A stretch of DNA of 64,000 nucleotides from Bacteroidota bacterium (GTDB lineage Bacteria; Bacteroidota; Ignavibacteria; Ignavibacteriales; Melioribacteraceae): NCBI GenBank assembly GCA_021824635.1, contig JAKAKD010000061.1, positions 1-64,000 on the forward strand, read 5' to 3'. The position numbers and the translations under genes were made by a program. Under the pieces are notes generated by a model. It was not told where the DNA came from, ran no database searches, and was given only the letters and a program-made list of their open reading frames with translations. Of the stretch, positions 57,112 through 64,000 are shown piece after piece. Positions within the stretch are counted from its first letter, which is position 1. Each line of letters begins with the position of its first letter.

Positions 57112-58177
57112 GTTTTTCTTGCAATAGATTTTTAAATTCTTGAATTAATTTAGGTGCGTTTACTTGTAAGGAATATTTCTCTTCAACCAATTTTCTTCCT
57201 GCAATTCCCATCCGTTTTCTTAAGTCCCTATCATTACGCAATATTTCAAAATATTTAACCCACTCTTCTTGATTATTTGCTAAAAATCCATTTACACCGT
57301 GCTTAACAATTTCCGCATTAATTCCTATTGGCGAAGCTACAACCGGTTTTCCACAAGCCATATATTGAATTAATTTAAATCCGCATTTGCCTCTTTCCCA
57401 CAGACTATCGGTCAAAGGCATAATACCTACATCAAAACTTTGGATATCCTTTACTTCGGTTGACTCGTTCCATTTTCTTATTTCAAGCGGAAGATTCTCC
57501 ATTTCCATCGATCCGGAACCAACCAGAACAACTTTAACATCTCCGAGTTTATAAATTACTTCTAAGGCATTTTGAATAACAAAAAGATATTTTGCCGTAG
57601 AAGGTGAACCGATCCAGCCAATCGTAAATAATTTATCATCGCTCAATGATTCTGTAGAATAACAATTTATATCAACTACAGTTGGCAAAATAACAACTTT
57701 TTTAGTTTTATTTTTAATTGCGCGGTCTGAAAGATACCGATTACCGGCGACAACCAAATCGGCACTGTTCATTACTTTGTCAATTTTATCTTTGAGAAAA
57801 AACTTAACCGCATTAGAACTGTGTTGATCATATCGGTGAAAGAAAGCGTCATCATAATCAACAATCAAAGGAATTTTTGATTTAGTCAACGCCGTTTCAA
57901 ACCAGGCCGGCAGCCACGGAAATGCTTCCTGCTGAAGCCAAATAATGTCAAATTTATTTTTCTTCAGAAGTGAAAATATTCTTTCAAAATATTTTTTAAT
58001 TATTTCGATAAGCGGAATATTTGTTTTATTATACAGATAATTTATATAATTATCGCCTAGCAATGGCTCTATTGTAATTTGCGCGCCCTGATCTTGAAAG
58101 TAAGGTATGTACTGGTAAAACCTGTAACGGCTGCTAGCACCGAGTGAACTATATCTCGTTAATACTAATATTTTCAT
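57104..58177 (-). CDS. GT4-like glycosyltransferase
   Basis: This 357-residue GT-B-fold protein has an ILVLTRYSSLGASSRYRFYQYIP start, VAGNRYLSDRAIK, TIGWIGSPSTAKYL and a C-terminal donor half with YMACGKPVVASPIGINAEIVKHGVNGFLA. The canonical EX7E motif is modified (KCGFKLIQYMACGKPV). The genes around it are all sugar transferases. It overlaps the next GT4 by eight bases, so the two are likely translated together. Confidence 0.85.
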   Translation of the reverse strand: MKILVLTRYSSLGASSRYRFYQYIPYFQDQGAQITIEPLLGDNYINYLYNKTNIPLIEIIKKYFERIFSLLKKNKFDIIWLQQEAFPWLPAWFETALTKSKIPLIVDYDDAFFHRYDQHSSNAVKFFLKDKIDKVMNSADLVVAGNRYLSDRAIKNKTKKVVILPTVVDINCYSTESLSDDKLFTIGWIGSPSTAKYLFVIQNALEVIYKLGDVKVVLVGSGSMEMENLPLEIRKWNESTEVKDIQSFDVGIMPLTDSLWERGKCGFKLIQYMACGKPVVASPIGINAEIVKHGVNGFLANNQEEWVKYFEILRNDRDLRKRMGIAGRKLVEEKYSLQVNAPKLIQEFKNLLQEKRD

Positions 58178-58202
58178 TTTTAGAAGATCAGATAAAAATT
58201 TG

Positions 58203-59123
58203 TCATATAATATTAGCTAATAATTTTTTATAACCTTTTATTATTTCAGAACTTTCTGAAAATGAGCCTTTCAAAAGTGTGCCGAGAATTCTGATAAACG
58301 GTTCTATGAGTATTGTTGTTGCCGCAATTACTATAAATGCGGGACCGCTAAAATGCTTTTTGGCAAAAAGTAATTTGCTGTTCAATATATAGAAAAGCCG
58401 GTCAGCCTTAACTTTTTCAGAAGTGCCGCCGCCTTTATGATAAATTTTTGTAGCTGTTAAGAAATAGCTTTTAAAACCAATTTGTTTTGCCCTAACCGTA
58501 AAATCAACTTCTTCGAAATACACGAAAAATTTTTCGTCAAATCCGTTCAATGTTTGAAATAGTTTTCTCCTTACGAAAAAAAACGCGCCCATAACTTGAT
58601 CAACAATCTGGCTGTTTTTATGATTCCACTCAGTCATGAATTGATTGGGGAAAAGTCTTGGGAATATTTTATTCAATCCGAATGACATGTAAAAAAAGAC
58701 GAAAGGACTTGGTAATCTAGAGCATGTCCGGCTGATATTATTTTTATCATCAACCATTTGCACTCCAAGAATACCTATCTCGTTATTCTTTTTGTCTAGC
58801 ATAAACTTAATCGGCTCTGTCAATGAACTTTTGAATAAACGAGTATCGGGATTTAGGAATAACAAAAAATCGGCTTCACTATTTTTAGCCCCTTGATTGC
58901 ATGCTTTGGCAAAGCCTAAGTTTTGAGTGTTTCTTATTATTGTTAAAGGCAGATTTGTATTATTTAGATTATTGAGTGAATTATCACTCGATGCATTATC
59001 AACAACAACAACATTATTCAGAACAAAACTATTTTGTATTGAATCGTTGATGGAATGAATACACTCGGATAGCAGCGTACCGGAATTCCAATTGACTATT
59101 ATTATATCAAGCGAGGGAATCAT
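58203..59123 (-). CDS. GT2 glycosyltransferase
   Basis: This 306-residue GT-A transferase has DIIIVNWNSGTLLSECIHSI, VVVDNASSDNSL, LGFAKACNQGA, LFLNPDTRL, and FDEKFFVYFEEVDFTVRA. A C-terminal hydrophobic stretch (AFIVIAATTILIEPFIRIL) suggests membrane association. A decayed paralogous fragment of its N-terminal part lies at 60357-60503. Confidence 0.9.
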   Translation of the reverse strand: MIPSLDIIIVNWNSGTLLSECIHSINDSIQNSFVLNNVVVVDNASSDNSLNNLNNTNLPLTIIRNTQNLGFAKACNQGAKNSEADFLLFLNPDTRLFKSSLTEPIKFMLDKKNNEIGILGVQMVDDKNNISRTCSRLPSPFVFFYMSFGLNKIFPRLFPNQFMTEWNHKNSQIVDQVMGAFFFVRRKLFQTLNGFDEKFFVYFEEVDFTVRAKQIGFKSYFLTATKIYHKGGGTSEKVKADRLFYILNSKLLFAKKHFSGPAFIVIAATTILIEPFIRILGTLLKGSFSESSEIIKGYKKLLANII

Positions 59124-59245
59124 TTTATAAGATTTTATTATTAGAAAATACTGTTTTTAGATTCTTAGACTGCAATGATTTTTTACTATAATTTTCTTTT
59201 AAATTTACATACCCAGGTCAGACCAAATGAATGGTTAACAAATAA

Positions 59246-60244
59246 TTAATCGGTATTTTGGTTTCGTTCTAACAAAACACCAAGTACGTTATCTTCTTTG
59301 AGAAATAAGTTAGACAATAAATTTGACAAGAAACGAATTGGTGAGAATTGAATCATTATCCATTTAAGCATAGTGCCAATCAATTTTTTATGAGTGCTCT
59401 TATCTTTAATCAACCAATCACCCTTTTCTGTAATAAAATGTTCCGGCTTTCTTTGAATTGAAAGCCATAGATATTTCAATAAACGATTTTCATGCTTTGG
59501 ATAATAATCCGTGAAAGATACAAATTCAATTTTAAATCCATTTTGCTTTGCTATTTCGACAAAGCTTTTCTTCCCCAACCAACTTACATGAATTGGGGGC
59601 AGATCAGTTTTCCACACCTCATCTTTCTTAAAATAATCCTTATTCGGAGTTGTAAGTAAAATGCTACCTTCATCTTTCAAAATCTTTTTTGCTTGTTCAA
59701 AAAATATTTTCGTACTAGGTAAATGTTCAATCAATTCTGTAGCTACTATCAAATCGTATTTTTCATTTGTATTGTTAATGTAATCTTCGATGGAACGACA
59801 ATAAAAATAATTTCCGTAATTAGAGATTGCAAAATCTATGGCATCATGGGAGATATCAATTCCCACCACATCGAAGCCTGCTTTTTTTAGTGCAAAAGTA
59901 AGATAGCCATACCCACAGCCGACTTCCAGAACTTTCAGTTTACTCTTGTTTCTTAAATATTTATAAACAGGGAAATAAGATGGTTCTTTGGAAGAGAGAT
60001 ATTTGAGTGGATTTTTCTCATGTTTAATAATTTTAGCATATTCATAATATCTATTATAGCCAGGAACATTTTTTATAGAATAAATTATATCATATAATTT
60101 ATTGTCAATCTTTTCAGGATTGATAAAATGACTATCACAGTCCTTACAAGAAAATATCTCATAAAATTTGTTCTCAACATAACCGGGAAAATTGTTATAA
60201 ATTTCCTTTACATTCTTACTACCGCAGATAATACAATATTCCAC
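59246..60244 (-). CDS. Class I SAM methyltransferase with N-terminal Cys4 site
   Basis: This is a 332-residue methyltransferase. An N-terminal zinc-ribbon-like pair of CxxC motifs (Cys4/Cys7 and Cys33/Cys36) precedes a Rossmann SAM domain with VLEVGCGYGYLTFALKK (105-120) and TELIEHLPST. Enzymes of this layout methylate sugars or carriers in polysaccharide loci. The start is GTG with GGAG just upstream. The C-terminal 90 residues are basic. Confidence 0.85.
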   Translation of the reverse strand: MEYCIICGSKNVKEIYNNFPGYVENKFYEIFSCKDCDSHFINPEKIDNKLYDIIYSIKNVPGYNRYYEYAKIIKHEKNPLKYLSSKEPSYFPVYKYLRNKSKLKVLEVGCGYGYLTFALKKAGFDVVGIDISHDAIDFAISNYGNYFYCRSIEDYINNTNEKYDLIVATELIEHLPSTKIFFEQAKKILKDEGSILLTTPNKDYFKKDEVWKTDLPPIHVSWLGKKSFVEIAKQNGFKIEFVSFTDYYPKHENRLLKYLWLSIQRKPEHFITEKGDWLIKDKSTHKKLIGTMLKWIMIQFSPIRFLSNLLSNLFLKEDNVLGVLLERNQNTD

Positions 60245-60356
60245 AATTCTCCAAAGATTAGTTATAAGGATAATGTTATTTATGAATTAATTTTAAAAAC
60301 AAACTGTCTTTATCCTGATATTTACAAAAACCCGCATGTTAAATAACGACCTGCCA

Positions 60357-60503
60357 CTTATTGTTGTTCCAATGTAAATGTTAGTCCACTCTCGTCACTC
60401 GATGCATTATCAATAACAACTATATATAGTGAATTATTAATTGAATAAATGCAATCTGATAATAGATTACCATAATTCTAATTGACTATCATAATAACTA
60501 CCG
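60357..60503 (-). pseudogene. Decayed GT2 glycosyltransferase N-terminal remnant
   Basis: In one minus-strand frame this stretch reads VVIMIVN, stop, NYGNLLSDCIYSINNSLYIVVIDNASSD and then loses similarity. It parallels the start of the GT2 at 58203-59123 (IIIVNWNSGTLLSECIHSI, VVVVDNASSD), with the Trp codon TGG replaced by TAG. Nucleotide identity is high around the DNASSD codons (60396-60416). There is no downstream catalytic domain. It appears to be the remains of a duplicated or displaced GT2 gene in the gap between the two methyltransferase genes. Confidence 0.75.
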
Positions 60504-60530
60504 AATATAACACATGCTCCAAAAAATTAA

Positions 60531-61484
60531 TTACAATTTGCGAAGAAAGAAACAAGCCATATCACCGTCATTATTCTTATTAAGTTGCTCTGCCTTCATT
60601 TTAAAATCTTTTATCTGTTTTTTTGAAAACATTGATTCCTTTGACTTAAACCACAAAGATCTCTTGTCATGAAGAGGAATATCATTTTGAAATTGTTCAC
60701 TTCCCCAGAATTGAAAATCCCAAGATTCATAAATTACATTATCTAAAGAGAATCCAGTTAAAGCAGCTAATTCTTTAATTCCCTTTACTGTTGGAAGAGA
60801 TAGGTGCCGGGGTGCATCTAATTGAACCCAATTAACTCCATATGTTCTCCATGCATAAACCCCAACAATTGGAATACGAATTAATACATACTTATTGTTA
60901 TTTAATAATGTAGCGGCTTTTAATAAAACTTCTTTGGGATCAACAACGTGTTCTAAAGAATGATTAAACATAATAAGATCATATTTCCCACTGACATCTT
61001 TTATACTCCCCTTAATAAAATTTAATCCCCTTTTGGGATTTTTATTGGTAGAAATAAATGGATCAACTCCGGTTAAATTTGAAAATCCGTATTGGTGCAT
61101 CAGAAATAACAACTCTCCCTCACCACTGCCAACATCAAGAATTACATCTTCTAGTTTAATATTAGCAATTTTCAAGAAATGACCGATAGGCGGTGCCCAC
61201 CAAATTTTCTTTACAATTTTTCCTATAAATCCTTTATCTGTAAACGAATTATCAAATCTCTTGAGTTTTAGCCAGTTTTTAACTCTATTCTCATGTTTTA
61301 ATTCAAGAGATAAATAGTTGGCAGGATAATACTTTTCCAAATTAGAGGGAATTTCTTCAATTTGTAAACTATTACAATTTGCGCATTCCACATAATTAAA
61401 TTCGTCTCTTAACCCAAACATCATTTCACGAGCAATGAATCTCTGCTTAGGCTTGTTACTTTGGCAAAAGCTACAAGTGTACAT
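60531..61484 (-). CDS. Class I SAM methyltransferase with N-terminal Cys4 site
   Basis: This 317-residue methyltransferase is of the same design as the gene at 59246-60244: CxxC pairs at 4/7 and 34/37, then VILDVGSGEGELLFLM and FNHSLEHVVDPKEVL. It is preceded by the Wzy-like gene (41-base gap). It is likely a sugar methyltransferase; substrate unknown. Sequence similarity to the other methyltransferase is low outside the motifs. Confidence 0.85.
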   Translation of the reverse strand: MYTCSFCQSNKPKQRFIAREMMFGLRDEFNYVECANCNSLQIEEIPSNLEKYYPANYLSLELKHENRVKNWLKLKRFDNSFTDKGFIGKIVKKIWWAPPIGHFLKIANIKLEDVILDVGSGEGELLFLMHQYGFSNLTGVDPFISTNKNPKRGLNFIKGSIKDVSGKYDLIMFNHSLEHVVDPKEVLLKAATLLNNNKYVLIRIPIVGVYAWRTYGVNWVQLDAPRHLSLPTVKGIKELAALTGFSLDNVIYESWDFQFWGSEQFQNDIPLHDKRSLWFKSKESMFSKKQIKDFKMKAEQLNKNNDGDMACFFLRKL

Positions 61485-61525
61485 ATTCTTAATTGTTCCT
61501 ATACATAAAAGTCCGACTGAAATAA

Positions 61526-62773
61526 TTAATTAGATTTACTAAGAGATATATATTTGAAAACAATTACCAATACAAATAAATTATAAACAAACCAAAGAAA
61601 ACCAATTGCGCTATTAAAGAATGAAAATATTATAGCAAACAAAAACATTCCGTAGATTGCTAATTTTTGTAAAGTGGGTTTTGCTCTGAAAGAATAATAT
61701 AATGAACTAAGAGCCATACCTCCGAAAAACGGAATGAAAAATATTCCCAATATTCCAAAATCTCTGTAGTAAGTCCAAAAAGCTGAATATGTATTATAAC
61801 TGCTCGTTAGAAAAGGAGTATCGTTTAAATGAAAATATTGATCAATCCAATGTTTCAAACCGCTGATTGCCGTTACAAAATCGAATGTATAGAACCCGTA
61901 AGTAAAGTTCTCAACCTTCACAATTGACCTTGCGTAATTTTCAAGATTCATTGTTACATACATATATGGTTCTGTAAAAATTGCATAATCGGGTGAGAAT
62001 CTCATTTTTGACATTCTATAAAGAACAAATACAACAACCTCACCTGCTCTGAATGAAGAGACCAAGAAAAAAAAGATTATTATAAATACACTAAGCAGAG
62101 AGACAGTTTTAAGATTTACACGAAAAGTTGTATAATATAAAAGCGTTACAATCATAAGAATAGTTAAAAATACTTGAAACCTTTGAAGAGTAATGGCATA
62201 CAAAACTAGTGAGACGAATGAAAGTATAAGCAGGATACTTTTCCGAAATTTATTTTTCTTTTCAAGTACAAAATAAACAGCAGTCAAAAAGAATATTAGA
62301 ACAACATTATGCAGAAAGAGACCAATGCCAAACATTGTAAAATTAGCTCTTGCCCTGCCTGGTTTAGCGCTAAATAAGGGAATTTCTTTTGTATTCAAAT
62401 AGATGACTGTATAGCTTATAAGAAATAATACGGAAAGTAAAATAATAACGCGGTACAATTTGGACCGGTCAACTTCATATAATTGGCGGTTAGTTCTAAG
62501 ATAATTCAGAGTATGAACATCACTATCAATTTTTAAGACATATACAATTCCAGCACCAATTAGAAATGATATTGGTCCAATTAGTACTTGAACCCAAACT
62601 TCAAACGACCATTCATGCTGCAATCCGCTAAACTTTAAATCCGTAATACCTATTGCCAAAGTCCAAATAAACGCAAAGATTTTCCCGGGGGATAATACAT
62701 CAGTATTCGGTCTAAAAAACGAGGCGATAATTAGACCGCAAAGAATGAACGATATTAGTGATATCAAGCTCAT
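61526..62773 (-). CDS. O-antigen/oligosaccharide polymerase (Wzy-like)
   Basis: This 415-residue integral membrane protein has about ten to twelve predicted helices and a central loop (FSPDYAIFTEPYMYVTMNLENYARS). This matches the Wzy/EpsG type of repeat-unit polymerases, which are very poorly conserved. Calls rest on topology, loop pattern and the flippase upstream. I use the ATG at 62773; a TTG 12 bases earlier overlaps the flippase stop (TTGA). Confidence 0.7.
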   Translation of the reverse strand: MSLISLISFILCGLIIASFFRPNTDVLSPGKIFAFIWTLAIGITDLKFSGLQHEWSFEVWVQVLIGPISFLIGAGIVYVLKIDSDVHTLNYLRTNRQLYEVDRSKLYRVIILLSVLFLISYTVIYLNTKEIPLFSAKPGRARANFTMFGIGLFLHNVVLIFFLTAVYFVLEKKNKFRKSILLILSFVSLVLYAITLQRFQVFLTILMIVTLLYYTTFRVNLKTVSLLSVFIIIFFFLVSSFRAGEVVVFVLYRMSKMRFSPDYAIFTEPYMYVTMNLENYARSIVKVENFTYGFYTFDFVTAISGLKHWIDQYFHLNDTPFLTSSYNTYSAFWTYYRDFGILGIFFIPFFGGMALSSLYYSFRAKPTLQKLAIYGMFLFAIIFSFFNSAIGFLWFVYNLFVLVIVFKYISLSKSN

Positions 62774-62781
62774 TTTTAGAA

Positions 62782-64000
62782 TCAAATACTTTTTAGTTTG
62801 AAATTAGAGAATATGATTTTCCTATCTTCATTTGAAAATCCAATCAAGTATGCGATCAGAATGTAAATTATTGCTGAAACAAATAAGACAATCAGTTGAG
62901 CATTAGAATACCAGAGCAGAAGAACTAATAAAGTTGTAATACTAAGCACTGCTATTATTCTTAATTCAAACAGCCATTTGAAAAAAGAAAATTTAACAAC
63001 TATAAAATATGCAGCAACAACAAACAAATTCACTCCTAAAGAAACTAAAGCCGCGCCGGATAATCCATATTTAGGAATTACAAAAAAGTTTAACACAAAA
63101 CTTGCTACAGCTGCAGCTATTACTATAATCATACTGAAATGTTGACGTCTAGAAGTTGTTATAATCATTGCGTACGGTTCACCAATAAAACGGAAAAGAA
63201 TAACAATCGAAAATATCTTTAGAATAGGAATAGCTTCTTTATAAAGCTTATGTCCGTATATAATTGAAATTATTTGTTCAGAATAAAAAAATACTACTAT
63301 AGAGATCGGTAATGCGGTTAACAAAAACACTTTGAAGTAAAGACGAGATATAATTTTCCATTTTTCAGTGTTCTCATAATACAAACGTGAAAGGAGAGGC
63401 AATATTGCACTAAAAGCAATATCACTAAGCATGAGAATGAGAAGCATGACATTAAATGCCGATTTATATATGCCCACATCATTATCACTCTTCCACATGC
63501 CTATAAGCACAGTATCTAATTGAAAAAAAAGATTACCAAAAATGAAATGTAATCCGTAGATCAATATTCGATTAACTATAGTCCGCCATTCTTTAAAGTC
63601 AATTCCGATAAAATTTGTGCCTACTAATGAAATCGCCTTCTGGACTGAAAGAATAACACCTAATAACCTTGTAACCACAAATAACAGCATCAGATATATT
63701 AGTTGAATCTTAAGGATGCCCAGAAAAACGAGTAAGATTAAAAATATAAGATTAGTTATGAATGAGATTCTGGTTTCGTAATTAAATTTCTCAAATCCTC
63801 TAAATATAGCATTAAAAAAATTTGTAAAAGTTGTGAATACTACGAATAATGTTAAGGTATATATAAGCGTTCTGCTTTGTATGCTGAATGTTTGGAAACT
63901 AGGTATAGTAATCATAATTGCACTGCTTAGTAAGGCAAAGATTATTTTCATTGAAAAATATTTCTTGCCGATTATTGCTGCATTGTTACGATTATTCGCA
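62782..64000 (-). CDS. Oligosaccharide flippase (partial, runs off the window)
   Basis: This is a Wzx/MATE-like multi-helix transporter. The frame remains open to the right edge: upstream of the first Met (63951) the codons read NNRNNAAIIGKKYFS in frame, which is typical inter-helix sequence, so the start is outside the window. The present part holds about nine or ten helices, including GLHFIFGNLFFQLDTVLIGMW and LSGAALVSLGVNLFVV. It lies directly before the Wzy-like gene and forms a flippase-polymerase pair. Confidence 0.88.
   Translation of the reverse strand, partial: ANNRNNAAIIGKKYFSMKIIFALLSSAIMITIPSFQTFSIQSRTLIYTLTLFVVFTTFTNFFNAIFRGFEKFNYETRISFITNLIFLILLVFLGILKIQLIYLMLLFVVTRLLGVILSVQKAISLVGTNFIGIDFKEWRTIVNRILIYGLHFIFGNLFFQLDTVLIGMWKSDNDVGIYKSAFNVMLLILMLSDIAFSAILPLLSRLYYENTEKWKIISRLYFKVFLLTALPISIVVFFYSEQIISIIYGHKLYKEAIPILKIFSIVILFRFIGEPYAMIITTSRRQHFSMIIVIAAAVASFVLNFFVIPKYGLSGAALVSLGVNLFVVAAYFIVVKFSFFKWLFELRIIAVLSITTLLVLLLWYSNAQLIVLFVSAIIYILIAYLIGFSNEDRKIIFSNFKLKSI

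Noticed and set aside
1-64000. tRNA, rRNA, CRISPR array or intact insertion sequence
   Set aside because: No cloverleaf, rRNA core, regular direct-repeat array or transposase sequence was recognised by reading; a dedicated search was not possible.

Overview
The window looks like a chromosomal segment of a Gram-negative bacterium of the Bacteroidetes/Chlorobi/Ignavibacteria assemblage, most likely Ignavibacteria. This is inferred from gene content, not from a database search. The pointers are a GWxTD-domain protein, a PorV/PorQ-type outer-membrane protein beside a protein with a type IX secretion (T9SS) sorting tail, a large SusC-like TonB-dependent receptor with a carboxypeptidase-regulatory N-domain, low GC, and frequent purine-rich Shine-Dalgarno sites (AAGGAG type). 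No rRNA, tRNA, CRISPR array or intact insertion sequence was recognised.

Layout. 1-3.7 kb (minus strand): a FecR-domain protein, an unknown secreted protein, a DUF3467 protein and a TPR protein, with a clear terminator and a 112-bp inverted-repeat element. 3.8-7.9 kb (plus strand): a compact run of adenosine deaminase, an unknown 112-residue protein, urocanate hydratase and a 2-hydroxyacid dehydrogenase. 7.9-8.8 kb: a HepT/MntA toxin-antitoxin pair bracketed by direct hairpin repeats. 8.8-19.2 kb (minus strand): an MqnA-like protein, a second copy of the 112-bp element, the translation cluster ffh-rpsP-khpA-rimM-trmD-rplS, and the ATP synthase genes AtpZ/AtpI-like, atpB-E-F-H-A-G. atpD and atpC are absent. 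18.8-23.4 kb: a bactofilin and its M23 peptidase partner, two envelope-lipid enzymes and a GWxTD protein. 23.6-32.4 kb: PorV-like, T9SS cargo and TonB receptor genes, then a beta-propeller protein. 32.4-41.9 kb: thioredoxin, acyl-CoA dehydrogenase, a FabL-like reductase, dnaE, dut, a flippase, a thioesterase and accA.

41.9-64 kb is a large surface-polysaccharide locus. It has three phosphoglycosyltransferase-type proteins (two intact, one fused to a GT2 domain and lacking the catalytic centre), at least seven other glycosyltransferases, an O-antigen ligase-like protein carrying a large soluble insert, a Wzy-like polymerase, three flippases, two methyltransferases with N-terminal Cys4 sites, an L-2-hydroxyglutarate oxidase homologue and a decayed glycosyltransferase remnant. 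The last flippase runs off the window edge.

How the genes fit together: much of the window serves the envelope (polysaccharide assembly, lipid A acylation and heptose transfer, peptidoglycan remodelling with a bactofilin scaffold, outer-membrane uptake and T9SS display). Core housekeeping operons are interspersed. The least conventional items are the ligase with an inserted propeller-like domain, the GT2/pseudo-phosphoglycosyltransferase fusion, the repeat-bracketed toxin-antitoxin cassette and the paired 112-bp elements.
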